A stretch of DNA of 64,000 nt, from contig NZ_CP031030.1 of assembly GCF_003711225.1 (NCBI RefSeq), positions 3,596,001 through 3,660,000 of the forward strand. The letters are read 5' to 3'. The translations under genes were made by a program, and so were the position numbers. Source of the DNA: Runella sp. SP2. Lineage in GTDB: Bacteria > Bacteroidota > Bacteroidia > Cytophagales > Spirosomataceae. The notes under the pieces are model-generated. The model was not told the origin of the DNA. It worked only from the letters and a program-made list of their open reading frames with translations, and did not search any database. Below are positions 8,727 through 16,488 of this stretch, piece by piece. Each line of letters begins with the position of its first letter. Within the stretch, counting starts at the first letter, position 1.

Positions 8727-8758
8727 AACTTCCCGAAAGTTTTACCTTTCGGGAAGTT
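8727..8758. repeat. Palindromic aacttcccgaaag hairpin between BlaI and M56 genes
   Basis: The arms aacttcccgaaag (8727-8739) and ctttcgggaagtt (8746-8758) are perfect complements around a 6-base loop. The same arm recurs in the fabG terminator at 48248-48281 and as a lone half at about 6891-6903. It may act as an intercistronic terminator/attenuator that lowers expression of the M56 gene relative to the repressor (inference). Confidence 0.6.
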
Positions 8759-8818
8759 ACGAGCTTGAAGCGACGCGATTGCCGCCAACAGAAGAAGGCT
8801 TACGCCTGTGAAATGCGA

Positions 8819-9184
8819 TTACTTACCGCCTTCCTGAAGCAACTTAATAATTTCATCGGCATCCTGAACACTTAGGTCTTTGTCTTGAACAAAATACGAC
8901 ACTAAGTCTTTCACTGAGCCGCTGAAGTAATTGGACATCAATTTATTAGCTTCATAGGCACGGTAATCTTCCTTTGAAATAATTGGAAAATACTCGTACG
9001 TCTTACCACTAATCGGGCGGTGCGCAATGAAACCCTTTTGTTCCAAAATTCGGATAAAGGTAGAGATGGTATTGTAGGCTGGTTTTGGCGTCGGAAAACG
9101 CTCCAGTACATTCCATACTACGCCTTTGCCCAAATCCCATAGGATTTGCATTACTTGTTCTTCGGCTTTGGTCAACTCTCTCAT
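8819..9184 (-). CDS. BlaI/MecI/CopY-family transcriptional repressor
   Basis: A 121-residue winged-helix regulator. The N-terminal LTKAEEQVMQILWDLGKG, the recognition region PAYNTISTFIRILEQKGFI and the wing KTYEYFPII are typical of the family, with the dimerisation helices after residue 75. The ATG at 9184 is used; the longer frame would need a TTG. The M56 gene follows 127 bases downstream on the same strand, the standard pairing in which the protease inactivates the repressor. A palindrome inside its own predicted promoter (9229-9246) suggests autoregulation. Confidence 0.93.
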   Translation of the reverse strand: MRELTKAEEQVMQILWDLGKGVVWNVLERFPTPKPAYNTISTFIRILEQKGFIAHRPISGKTYEYFPIISKEDYRAYEANKLMSNYFSGSVKDLVSYFVQDKDLSVQDADEIIKLLQEGGK

Positions 9185-9221
9185 GGTTCTCAAAAAGTAG
9201 GTTAAAAAATAAAATAATAGA

Positions 9222-9252
9222 CAAATATAAACTATCCGTGTAGTTTTTGCAA
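9222..9252 (-). promoter_or_regulatory. Promoter of the blaI-like operon with an internal operator palindrome
   Basis: On the minus strand a TTG (9252-9250) is followed after 20 bases by TATATTTG (9229-9222), matching the Bacteroidota -33/-7 pattern (TTTG and TAnnTTTG). The spacer holds the perfect inverted repeat aaacta-N6-tagttt at 9229-9246. A repressor bound there would block RNA polymerase. The palindrome differs from the classical TACA-TGTA BlaI box, so its assignment to the adjacent repressor is inference. Confidence 0.6.
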
Positions 9253-9305
9253 TTAAAATTTTATTAAATTTTTAGGTCTTGCAAAAAACATTCATTTTAG
9301 CGCAT

Positions 9306-9755
9306 TTATTTACGTTTTGGTCCTCTGAGGGCAACAACCGCAATTTCGACACTGGCTCCCCCTGGGAGGTTATTGACCCCAACGGTGGTACGGGCGGGAA
9401 AGTTTCCGTTAAAATATTTCCCATAAATATCATTTATTTTTTGAAAATATGCTACGTCTTTTAAGTAAATAGTTGTGTTGACGATATCGTCCATCGTCAA
9501 ACCTGCTGCTTGGAGTATTGCTTTGATATTTTCCATCACCTGTGTCGCCTCAGCTTCGAAGCCCCCTGAGACCAGCTGGCGAGTTTGTGGGTTCAATCCT
9601 ATTTGTCCTGCGACAAAAATTAGACCATTGGCTTCTACTGCTTGACTGTAGGGGGCGATTGGAACAGGGGCTTGGTCGGTTTTAATAATTTTTTTCTGAG
9701 CAAATATGCTCAAACTACTCAAAAATAAGGCAAAAACAAGGACAAAGGGCTTCAT
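9306..9755 (-). CDS. RidA-family protein with signal peptide
   Basis: A 149-residue YjgF/YER057c/UK114 (RidA) protein. The body (QAPVPIAPYSQAVEANGLIFVAGQIGLNP, TNTIYLKD-like TTIYLKDVAYF, FPARTTVGVNNLPGGASVEI) carries the conserved PYSQA, GQ and the arginine that binds the imine/carboxylate substrate (R in PARTT). Unlike cytosolic RidA it starts with a hydrophobic leader (MKPFVLVFALFLSSLSIFAQ), so export to the periplasm is likely. The ATG at 9755 is chosen since the upstream extension is non-homologous and runs into the divergent gene. Deamination of reactive enamines is the family role; the periplasmic substrate is unknown. Confidence 0.88.
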   Translation of the reverse strand: MKPFVLVFALFLSSLSIFAQKKIIKTDQAPVPIAPYSQAVEANGLIFVAGQIGLNPQTRQLVSGGFEAEATQVMENIKAILQAAGLTMDDIVNTTIYLKDVAYFQKINDIYGKYFNGNFPARTTVGVNNLPGGASVEIAVVALRGPKRK

Positions 9756-9849
9756 AAAATTGGATTTATATTCTATTCTGTCGATAATATACGGCATACT
9801 ACTAATTTTGCTTTCCAAATTCTGTTTTTTTTTACTAAAAACCAATTTT

Positions 9850-10149
9850 ATGAGCTTACAAACTCTTACTGAGAAAGTAAAAACACTGGTTGGCACTGAC
9901 AGTGGCCTTGATGCGAGCTTCAAGTTTGTCACCGACGAAGGTGTTGTGTTTGTTGACACGAAGCAAGTTCCGAACGTTGTCTCAAACGAAGACTTGGAAA
10001 CGGACTGTGCCATGGAAATCACTACTAAAAACGCCTTAGACCTCATTAATGGTGACCTTAATCCAATGATGGGTTACATGATGGGTAAGTTCAAAATTAA
10101 AGGCGATATGGCAGTAGCAATGAAAATTGCACAAACTTTCGGTAGCTAA
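9850..10149 (+). CDS. SCP2 sterol-binding domain protein
   Basis: A 99-residue single-domain SCP2-like protein. The sequence DASFKFVTDEGVVFVDT, DCAMEITTKNALDLINGDLNPMMGYMMGK and the final IKGDMAVAMKIAQ follow the SCP2 fold, a small hydrophobic-cavity lipid carrier. The ATG at 9850 gives the usual family length; the longer frame runs into the divergent ridA leader. A TAATTTTG box at 9803-9810 fits the -7 promoter element. A strong terminator follows, so this is a single-gene unit. The ligand is unknown. Confidence 0.88.
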   Translation: MSLQTLTEKVKTLVGTDSGLDASFKFVTDEGVVFVDTKQVPNVVSNEDLETDCAMEITTKNALDLINGDLNPMMGYMMGKFKIKGDMAVAMKIAQTFGS

Positions 10150-10154
10150 ACTAA

Positions 10155-10186
10155 AAAAGCGGGCTTGGTATGCCAAGCCCGCTTTT
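10155..10186. terminator. Bidirectional rho-independent terminator
   Basis: A 14-bp stem (aaaagcgggcttgg / ccaagcccgctttt) with a TATG loop and A/T tracts on both sides lies between the plus-strand SCP2 gene and the convergent minus-strand histone H1-like gene. Confidence 0.92.
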
Positions 10187-10204
10187 AGGAGTTAGAATAA
10201 AAAA

Positions 10205-10384
10205 CTACTCTTTGTCATTCTTGCTACTCTGTACTTCCGAACGTATTGTTTGGGCCAAATTCTTCAACTCCTGCATTCCTTTGCGAACGCGTGTTCCAGC
10301 TGCTTGGTTACCCTTGCTGTAGAATTTATCAAAGTCAGCTTCAAGGCTTAACACGAGATTCTTGACTTCATCAAATCTTGCCAT
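10205..10384 (-). CDS. Histone H1-like protein (59 residues)
   Basis: A short gene starting with ATG at 10384 and ending with TAG at 10205. The protein begins MARFDEVKNLVLSLEADFDK and continues through FYSKGNQAAGTRVRKGMQEL to a lysine/aspartate tail. This is the sequence pattern of a small, highly conserved Bacteroidota protein annotated as histone H1-like, thought to bind DNA, though experimental support is limited. It has no signal peptide. A 260-bp AT-rich intergenic region lies upstream. The match to the family pattern and length makes this a real gene despite its size. Confidence 0.9.
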   Translation of the reverse strand: MARFDEVKNLVLSLEADFDKFYSKGNQAAGTRVRKGMQELKNLAQTIRSEVQSSKNDKE

Positions 10385-10647
10385 AATAATTGACGGTTTT
10401 TGGTTTTATAAAGTGTCCTAAACGCCTAAAACAGCGTGTTTTGGCCGAAATTTAGTAATTCTACCCTGAAACACAACAGAAATAATCAAAAAACTAATAA
10501 AAATAATGCAATTTCTTAGCCAAAACAAAACACAATTCACATAACCACCTCAAATACAGGAAGTTATACAATATTGTAAATTTACTTAATTTTAAACCTT
10601 TTTCATCAAAAACGCCCTAATTCGCTCAAAAAGGCACATTTCTGAAA

Positions 10648-11205
10648 TTAATGCGGGAAGGATGATTCTTCTTTTACACGCATCGCTTGGTTGAGGTGAC
10701 GTTGGTGGTGTGCTACCACAAACAGAAAGACATCGCCCAAACGAAACTTGAGCAAAGCCGTAAAAGGAGAAATAATTTTTTGATTCCAATCAACACCTTC
10801 GGAGCTTTGAATGCTATTTTCTAAATCCTGAAGAATCAGAAAATACCTTTCCAACACTTTTGGCGCATCCAAATGATACGGTTTGGGCTTGAACATTCCA
10901 GGTGAAGGGATTTTTCGGGGCGATGCAGGATCCACAAAACCAAGCATCATTTTACCGTTGAAACTCATCTCAAAGTCCGTTGCAGAAGAGCGGATTGGCG
11001 TTTGTGAAAATTTAAGTTTCAACTGGTTCGTATAGTATTGACTGGCTGCATTGAGATGAACCAAACATTCCAAAATCCCCCAACGCTCGGGGGCTGGTTT
11101 CCAGAGCAGTTGCGCTTCTGAAAGCGTTTTAAACTCCAGCGAAACGGTTTGACGAATCTGCTGAATATCTTTTAGAAGTTGTTGTCTTGTCTCTGCAATG
11201 TTCAT
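10648..11205 (-). CDS. DinB-family putative metal-dependent protein
   Basis: A 185-residue four-helix-bundle protein of the DinB superfamily. The segment LLWKPAPERWGILECLVHLNAAS with a histidine, and the C-terminal VVAHHQRHLNQAMRV with two further histidines, supply the expected metal ligands. Family members include bacillithiol-dependent transferases and many of unknown function; the substrate here cannot be told. Its start codon is one base beyond the stop of the upstream YjbR gene, so the two are translationally close and cotranscribed. Confidence 0.85.
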   Translation of the reverse strand: MNIAETRQQLLKDIQQIRQTVSLEFKTLSEAQLLWKPAPERWGILECLVHLNAASQYYTNQLKLKFSQTPIRSSATDFEMSFNGKMMLGFVDPASPRKIPSPGMFKPKPYHLDAPKVLERYFLILQDLENSIQSSEGVDWNQKIISPFTALLKFRLGDVFLFVVAHHQRHLNQAMRVKEESSFPH

Positions 11206-11206
11206 T

Positions 11207-11557
11207 TTAGCTCAATTGTTCACGCGTTTTTTTGGGCAACGACGCCACTACAAGTTCGTATGAATGATCAATCCACTCTCGTATGAGGGCATCTTTGACT
11301 GAGCCATCCACAACCACAGTATTCCAATGTTTTTTGTTCATGTGAAAACCTGGGTGCACACAATCGTATTCTTCACGAAGCTGAAGGGCGCGTTCGGGAT
11401 CGCATTTAAGATTGATACTCAAAGGAGTTGAATCGAGCGAGCTAAGTGCGAAAATTTTTCCCACTACTTTGTAAACCAGCGTTTCGTCTCCAAACGGAAA
11501 CTCCTCTGTCACACCAGCTTTCGACAAACAATACGCTTGTAAGGTCTCAATGTTCAT
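11207..11557 (-). CDS. MmcQ/YjbR family protein
   Basis: A 116-residue protein with the YjbR (double wing) pattern: AGVTEEFPFGDETLVYKVVGKIFAL near the N-terminus, LKCDPERALQLREEY in the middle and HMNKKHWNTVVVDGSV towards the end. The family is sometimes described as DNA-binding but its role is not established. It sits between a small membrane-protein gene and the DinB gene, all on the same strand with gaps of 7 and 1 bases, forming a tight operon. Confidence 0.88.
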   Translation of the reverse strand: MNIETLQAYCLSKAGVTEEFPFGDETLVYKVVGKIFALSSLDSTPLSINLKCDPERALQLREEYDCVHPGFHMNKKHWNTVVVDGSVKDALIREWIDHSYELVVASLPKKTREQLS

Positions 11558-11564
11558 TCCTAAC

Positions 11565-11753
11565 CTATCTTGTAAAAAAGCGATACAACATCACGCCAAG
11601 GCAAAATAAAAACATGACGATAGAAATACGGTTGATGCCGTGCATCACGCGGAGAGAAGTCGTACTAGGCCGCGAAGGGTCTGGTTTTTGAAACACCCGC
11701 AGAAAGTATCCGAATACTTCTCCCAACTGCAAAAATTCAACAATTTTTTTCAT
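11565..11753 (-). CDS. Small single-pass membrane protein (DUF6728-like)
   Basis: A 62-residue protein with a conserved-looking N-terminus (FLQLGEVFGYFLRVF), a DPSRPSTTSLRVMHGIN linker and one C-terminal transmembrane helix (ISIVMFLFCLGVMLYRFF). It resembles the DUF6728 family, found downstream of ispG in related bacteria (family number from memory). It begins 12 bases after the ispG stop, so it is probably part of the ispG operon. Function unknown. Confidence 0.7.
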   Translation of the reverse strand: MKKIVEFLQLGEVFGYFLRVFQKPDPSRPSTTSLRVMHGINRISIVMFLFCLGVMLYRFFTR

Positions 11754-11765
11754 TTCTGTACTGTA

Positions 11766-13754
11766 TTAAGTTAGCTCCAACGCTTCGGGTTCAAACCATT
11801 TGGCGTCTTCTTTGATTAAATTAATCAATTCATCGACTGCCGCCGCCGCAGTCACCGACTTTTTGACAACCTGCTGGCCACGATACAAGGCTATTTTATC
11901 TTTACCAATCCCCACGTATCCGTAATCAGCATCGGCCATTTCACCTGGACCATTTACAATGCAACCCATAATACCAATTTTAACTCCTTTGAGGTGATCG
12001 GTACGTTTGCGAATCATGGCGGTGGTTTCTTGCAAATCAAATAATGTTCGTCCACACGACGGACACGAAATGTATTCCGTTTTTGACATCCGCGTACGAG
12101 CCGCTTGAAGAATGCCAAAACCAATGCTATTTTGTTGTTTTGCCAATGCTAAATCCGTTTGCACAGCACTGAGCATGATTCCATCCCCGATTCCATCCAC
12201 CAATAATCCTCCGCAATCGGTCGCGGCAAAAAGCGATAATTCGTCAAAATCGTTTCCTGAATAAGTACGTTGAATAATGACAGGAATAGTCACGTTCTTA
12301 TCCATTAAATCAATCATAAAGCGACGCATTTCGGGCATAGCGTGCGCATTTTGACTTTCTAGTACCAAAACTACTGGAATATTCCCAAGCGTTTCGACTG
12401 ACAACGGCGTACTTGTGTCCACCTTCACAAAATTCAAGATGGAACTTTGTTCTTCGGCAACAATGAACTCATCAAGCGTAAACAAAGGAAACTTATGTTC
12501 GCGGTCGGGCTGGGTTTTCCACGTTTCGTAATCCATGATTTCTTTCAATCCCATGGGCAACATAAACGGCACGGGGCGCGCACCTGAATAGACAAAGTCG
12601 GCGCCGATGTCGTTCATTTTCCATTTGTCGGGAACGGGCAAATAGAAATGGCCAATACTGCGCAAATCTTCGTATTGTTCGACAGCAATTTGTGAAAAAT
12701 CGGCAATCACCCGTGGCACGTTTCCGCCCCCGAAATTATAGACTTCCTGCGTTTTACGGCGACTGTATTGGAATGGATTAATGGGTGAAGCAACCAAAGG
12801 CGCGATGGGTTTGCTTACTTGCGCCCGTTGGGTATATCGGTCAACGAGCGATTTTGCTACGGGGGCTTCAAATTCGGGGTCTTCGGTTAGAGAAACGCGA
12901 ACGGTATCGCCCAACCCATCTTCCAACAAGGTTCCGATGCCAACGGCCGACTTGATACGACCATCTTCGCCTTCACCTGCTTCCGTCACGCCTAAATGCA
13001 ACGGATACGGTTTTAATCCTTCGGCATCAAGTCGGTGAACAAGCAAACGATACGCTTCTACCATCACCAAAGGATTACTCGACTTCATCGAAAGTACCAC
13101 TTGGTCGTAGTTAAATTCCTCGCAAATCCGCAAAAACTCCAACGCCGACTCCACCATTCCCAAAGGAGAATCGCCGTAGCGGCTCATGATACGGTCAGAC
13201 AACGAACCGTGGTTCGTTCCAATCCGCATGGCCGTTCCGTACTCTTTGCAAATATTTATTAATGGTATAAATTTTTCACGAATGCGTTCCAATTCACGCT
13301 GGTATTCATCTTCGGTATAGTCGATGATTTCAAAGCGTTTTTTGTCGGCGTAATTTCCTGGATTGATGCGCACTTTTTCCACAATACGCGCCGCTAGTTC
13401 GGCAGCATTTGGGGTAAAATGAATATCGGCAACGAGTGGCACTTCGTACCCGCGTGCGCGCAATCCTTTGCGAATATTTTCTAAGTTTTGGGCTTCTTTC
13501 ACGCTTGGTGCCGTGATGCGCACATACTCACAACCCGACTCCACCATCCGAATGACTTGCTCAATCGACCCTTCGGTATTCATAGTATCAACAGTAGTCA
13601 TGGACTGTACGCGAATTGGGTAGTCAGAACCCATAGGAACACCCCCGATGTTGACAGTGATGGTTTTACGGCGAGAATACTCGGTCAACGAGTTAGCGTA
13701 TTGATACGACTTAATCGCGTCTTGAAGCGATACAGTGTCGTTGATGATTGTCAT
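11766..13754 (-). CDS. ispG: (E)-4-hydroxy-3-methylbut-2-enyl-diphosphate synthase, long form
   Basis: A 662-residue GcpE/IspG, the iron-sulfur enzyme of the MEP isoprenoid pathway that converts methylerythritol cyclodiphosphate to HMBPP. The N-terminal TIM barrel contains GGVPMGSDYPIRVQSMTTVDT and PLVADIHF. The C-terminal domain has the [4Fe-4S] cysteines in ISCPSCGRTLFDL and GIMGCIVNGPGEMADADYGYVG. Between them lies a ~250-residue insert, as in Bacteroidota, Chlamydiae and plants, explaining the length above the ~370 residues of E. coli IspG. The ATG at 13754 is chosen over an upstream TTG. The small membrane-protein gene follows. Confidence 0.96.
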   Translation of the reverse strand: MTIINDTVSLQDAIKSYQYANSLTEYSRRKTITVNIGGVPMGSDYPIRVQSMTTVDTMNTEGSIEQVIRMVESGCEYVRITAPSVKEAQNLENIRKGLRARGYEVPLVADIHFTPNAAELAARIVEKVRINPGNYADKKRFEIIDYTEDEYQRELERIREKFIPLINICKEYGTAMRIGTNHGSLSDRIMSRYGDSPLGMVESALEFLRICEEFNYDQVVLSMKSSNPLVMVEAYRLLVHRLDAEGLKPYPLHLGVTEAGEGEDGRIKSAVGIGTLLEDGLGDTVRVSLTEDPEFEAPVAKSLVDRYTQRAQVSKPIAPLVASPINPFQYSRRKTQEVYNFGGGNVPRVIADFSQIAVEQYEDLRSIGHFYLPVPDKWKMNDIGADFVYSGARPVPFMLPMGLKEIMDYETWKTQPDREHKFPLFTLDEFIVAEEQSSILNFVKVDTSTPLSVETLGNIPVVLVLESQNAHAMPEMRRFMIDLMDKNVTIPVIIQRTYSGNDFDELSLFAATDCGGLLVDGIGDGIMLSAVQTDLALAKQQNSIGFGILQAARTRMSKTEYISCPSCGRTLFDLQETTAMIRKRTDHLKGVKIGIMGCIVNGPGEMADADYGYVGIGKDKIALYRGQQVVKKSVTAAAAVDELINLIKEDAKWFEPEALELT

Positions 13755-13845
13755 AAGCAAGAGTTCATTTTGCAGTGAGTGGAAAGTCTCACCCGTTTAA
13801 CGCGACAAAATTACTGATAAAACCCCAAAGAAGCAGGGATTGTTT

Positions 13846-15084
13846 TTAGCCTAACACCGAAAGCATCGTTTGGCATTTCATTTCGGTTTCTTGCCATTCT
13901 TTTTCTGGCTCTGAATCTTCCGTGATTCCGCCGCCAGCGTAGAGCGTTGCCACATTATTTTGAATCTTCATACAACGCAAATTCACAAACAGATGGGTTT
14001 CGTTTCCTACGTTTACTGGGCCTAAATACCCGCTGTAAAACTCGCGGTCGTAGCCCTCGTGTTGTTGAATAAACGCCAATGCTTCCATTTTGGGCATCCC
14101 ACACACCGCCGATGTCGGATGGAGCAATTCCAACATCACCGTTCCCAGTTCAGGGAAATTTATTGTCTTGGTATCCACCAAATAGTCGCTTCGAAGGTGC
14201 ATGAGATTTCCAGCGACGACCGTTTTTGGGCCTTCTTCGAGGTATTCACGAACCCGAATTTTTTTGAAGCACGAAATAATGTAACGCCCTACCAAGGCTT
14301 GTTCTTCAATCTCTTTTTGAGTCCAAGCCGCTTTTTTGACGGAAATCGGCGCGCCCGAAGCATCAAAAGCCGACTGCGTACCCGCCAACGATACCGTCCG
14401 AAAAATGCCTTGTTTATCAACACTTACCAAGGTTTCGGGCGTGGCGCCCAACCAAACTTGGTCAAGCTGCGGCAAATACACCATTGACACGAATGCAGTT
14501 GGATATTTTTCGCACAGGCGTTCAAAGACTTCTGAAAAAGTAAAATCAGTTGCCAATTCCACCTGTTTTACCCGCGAAAAAACAACTTTTTTGAATTCTC
14601 CTGCCTCAATCGCCTTCACTGCTTTTTGAACCGCATCCAAATACACAAAGCTCGGCAACTCGGGCTGGCGTGAACTGACAGAATGTGCCACCAATGGAGA
14701 AGCATTCGTTGGGCGATTTCGGTAATGATTATACCATTTTTCACGGTTGGAACCAGACAAAAAGGCGCTTTCTTTCTCCAACGTCACATCTCCGTGTTCA
14801 TCGAAACGAAAATACAAATCGGCTTCAATAAAGAGCGAACTATCTCCTTCGATGTTTAGAAACGGGCTCATGGCAAAGCCCGCGGGCAGTTCATCAAGCG
14901 TCATTCGCGTACGAGGGAGCTCTGACCCAAAATTGACAATGAGGTGTTTGTCTTTTTGGTGTGGAAGCCGCCACAGCGCCGCCGCAAAGCCTAACTCACG
15001 GGTGCTTTGCCACGCAGAAAGTGGATGTAAGCCGTGGTCAAAAAGGGAAGAAGCCCCTGTTGTTTCTAGTTTGTCTGACATCAT
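13846..15084 (-). CDS. menF: Isochorismate synthase (chorismate-binding family)
   Basis: A 412-residue chorismate-utilising enzyme. Family motifs are KKVVFSRVKQVEL near residue 165, the TVSLAGT segment, HLRSDYLVDT, LLHPTSAVCGMPK, REFYSGYLGPVN and the final YAGGGITEDSEPEKEWQET with the Mg-binding glutamates. The combination fits MenF/EntC-type isochorismate synthase rather than TrpE or PabB. In Bacteroidota it would feed menaquinone synthesis, but no other men genes are adjacent, so a siderophore role is not excluded. The ATG at 15084 replaces a GTG at 15090. Confidence 0.88.
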   Translation of the reverse strand: MMSDKLETTGASSLFDHGLHPLSAWQSTRELGFAAALWRLPHQKDKHLIVNFGSELPRTRMTLDELPAGFAMSPFLNIEGDSSLFIEADLYFRFDEHGDVTLEKESAFLSGSNREKWYNHYRNRPTNASPLVAHSVSSRQPELPSFVYLDAVQKAVKAIEAGEFKKVVFSRVKQVELATDFTFSEVFERLCEKYPTAFVSMVYLPQLDQVWLGATPETLVSVDKQGIFRTVSLAGTQSAFDASGAPISVKKAAWTQKEIEEQALVGRYIISCFKKIRVREYLEEGPKTVVAGNLMHLRSDYLVDTKTINFPELGTVMLELLHPTSAVCGMPKMEALAFIQQHEGYDREFYSGYLGPVNVGNETHLFVNLRCMKIQNNVATLYAGGGITEDSEPEKEWQETEMKCQTMLSVLG

Positions 15085-15209
15085 ACTCACCTAACACTTT
15101 TTAAAGTAAAAGTGTGCCTTACTTGGGGCAAAAACATTTACTTATAAAAGTGCAAAGGAGCACAATTTGTTCGATAAAAGGCACTTTTTTACTACAGAAA
15201 TCTACATGC

Positions 15210-15260
15210 GACTATTCTACCCCTTTCTTTTAGCTGGCAAAAAGTAGAGGTAGAATAGTC
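15210..15260. repeat. Imperfect 15-bp inverted repeat in the 15.1-15.3 kb spacer
   Basis: The arms gactattctacccct (15210-15224) and agaggtagaatagtc (15246-15260) differ by one base and are 21 bases apart. No T-tract follows, so an operator or recombination-type site is as likely as a terminator. It lies 30 bases after the stop of the pentapeptide gene on the minus strand. Nothing else was seen in 15,091-15,290. Confidence 0.45.
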
Positions 15261-15290
15261 CCAAAAATGAGTAACAAACTAGCCCGCCAA

Positions 15291-15620
15291 CTACGACCGA
15301 TTGGCGCCGAGCGTATTCGCATTCGTCATGTTCGCATTTGTCATATTAGCGCCGCGTAGATTGGCTTGTATCAAGACAGCATTGGTAAAGTTTGCGTTGC
15401 TCAAATTCGCATTGACTAATTGAGCTTTGCTGAGATAGGCACCTGTGAAATCAGCTCCACTGAGGTTAATCCCTGTGAGGTTCATGGAGGCTAAATTGGC
15501 TTTTACAAAAGATTTCCCTTGTGCGTAAGCCTCTTCAACAGCCGATTTATACGTTGCAGCATCGCTTGTATGTTCATGAATAAGCGTGCCATCCATCTGG
15601 GTAATTCTGATTGTTTTCAT
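15291..15620 (-). CDS. Pentapeptide-repeat protein
   Basis: A 109-residue protein. After a short N-terminal domain (MKTIRITQMDGTLIHEH) it carries about twelve A-[ND]-[LF]-x-x pentapeptides from residue ~50 (LSGADFTGAYLSKAQLVNAN and onward), predicted to form a right-handed quadrilateral beta-helix. The last repeats alternate NMTNA units. The ATG at 15620 gives the MKTIRIT start; the longer frame overlaps the CheY-like gene's 3' region and has no homologous content. Such short proteins may mimic DNA or mediate contacts; no function can be assigned. Confidence 0.85.
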   Translation of the reverse strand: MKTIRITQMDGTLIHEHTSDAATYKSAVEEAYAQGKSFVKANLASMNLTGINLSGADFTGAYLSKAQLVNANLSNANFTNAVLIQANLRGANMTNANMTNANTLGANRS

Positions 15621-15732
15621 CGTTTGGTAAAGGTCATAAATGTGTGGGTGTGACAAATACCCTGAAATTTTCACTCTACTAACTATCCTATCATTAGTGA
15701 AATAAATCGGAAGAAGGCTTGGCGTAAACCTC

Positions 15733-16101
15733 TTAAAATATCCCCAAAACACTCTCCATTTTCTGTTTAAGTGTTTCGGCGTTAAAAGGTTTTACAATGT
15801 AATTATTAACTCCCGCCTGCTTTGCAGCAATGACTTTTTCGGTCGAACTTTCGGCTGTCACCATTATAAAAGGAGTACCTTTCAATTTGCTGTCGTTTCG
15901 AATCTCTTTAAGTAATTGTAGGCCTGTCATTGGCTCCATATTGTCATCTGAAATAACAAGACCGTACTTGTTTTCGCGCAGGCGTTGTAAAGCAGTTATT
16001 CCATCTGATGCTTCTTCGACATCTGTCATACCAATCTGTGTCAGCAGATTACGTACAATACGTCTCATAGTTGCATAATCATCTACTACTAATACTTTCA
16101 T
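15733..16101 (-). CDS. CheY-like single-domain response regulator
   Basis: A 122-residue receiver domain without an output domain. It has the acidic pair in MKVLVVDDYATMRRIV, the phosphoacceptor D52 in LVISDDNMEPMTG, the conserved Thr in FIMVTAESS and the lysine in NYIVKPFNAETL. The order and spacing closely resemble chemotaxis CheY. No histidine kinase or che gene lies in the window, so its partner is elsewhere. The ATG at 16101 gives the normal length. Confidence 0.92.
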   Translation of the reverse strand: MKVLVVDDYATMRRIVRNLLTQIGMTDVEEASDGITALQRLRENKYGLVISDDNMEPMTGLQLLKEIRNDSKLKGTPFIMVTAESSTEKVIAAKQAGVNNYIVKPFNAETLKQKMESVLGIF

Positions 16102-16211
16102 AATCTTCGATTTTTTGGTTAATAAAAACGGAGCAAGTATCACTACCTTTTGGCTTACCAGAGTGCAAAAATTTTGTTTAATCCTCTTTAATTGAAAGCC
16201 TTACCTCTCTT

Positions 16212-16442
16212 TCAAATATCCCCTTCCATTCTTTTTCGTAAACTAAGTGGACGCATATCCGTCCATACCTCTTGAATGTACAGAATGCACTCTCCTTTCA
16301 GCCCTGTTTTGCCCTCATCTCGCCAACCCAACGCATTGTCGCGGTCAGCAGGCCATATACTGTACATTTCTTCGTGATTGACCACAACTTTGTAGATTGT
16401 TTTATCTTCTCCTGTAAGGTCAAGAATTCTTTGATTGTCCAT
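16212..16442 (-). CDS. Orphan MbtH-like protein
   Basis: A 76-residue MbtH-family protein. The signature [29 protein letters not shown] with the three conserved tryptophans, followed by [18 protein letters not shown], is unmistakable. By family knowledge MbtH proteins bind and activate adenylation domains of non-ribosomal peptide synthetases. No NRPS, adenylation domain, phosphopantetheinyl transferase or other biosynthetic gene is present in this 64-kb window, so it is an orphan here; neighbours are a CheY-like protein and tail-collar-like proteins. Confidence 0.95.
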   Translation of the reverse strand: MDNQRILDLTGEDKTIYKVVVNHEEMYSIWPADRDNALGWRDEGKTGLKGECILYIQEVWTDMRPLSLRKRMEGDI

Positions 16443-16488
16443 AATGTCTTGAATCGTGAATGAATGAAAAGGAAATACTACGGATTAA

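Noticed and set aside
9850-10149. Longer protein starting at 9706
   Set aside because: The extra N-terminus is antisense to the ridA signal-peptide region, has no SCP2 similarity and would cross the TAATTTTG promoter box.
13846-15084. Anthranilate or aminodeoxychorismate synthase component I
   Set aside because: The C-terminal motifs and the absence of a glutaminase or trp/pab genes favour isochorismate synthase.
16212-16442. Part of a non-ribosomal peptide cluster
   Set aside because: No adenylation, condensation or carrier domain is present anywhere in the window.
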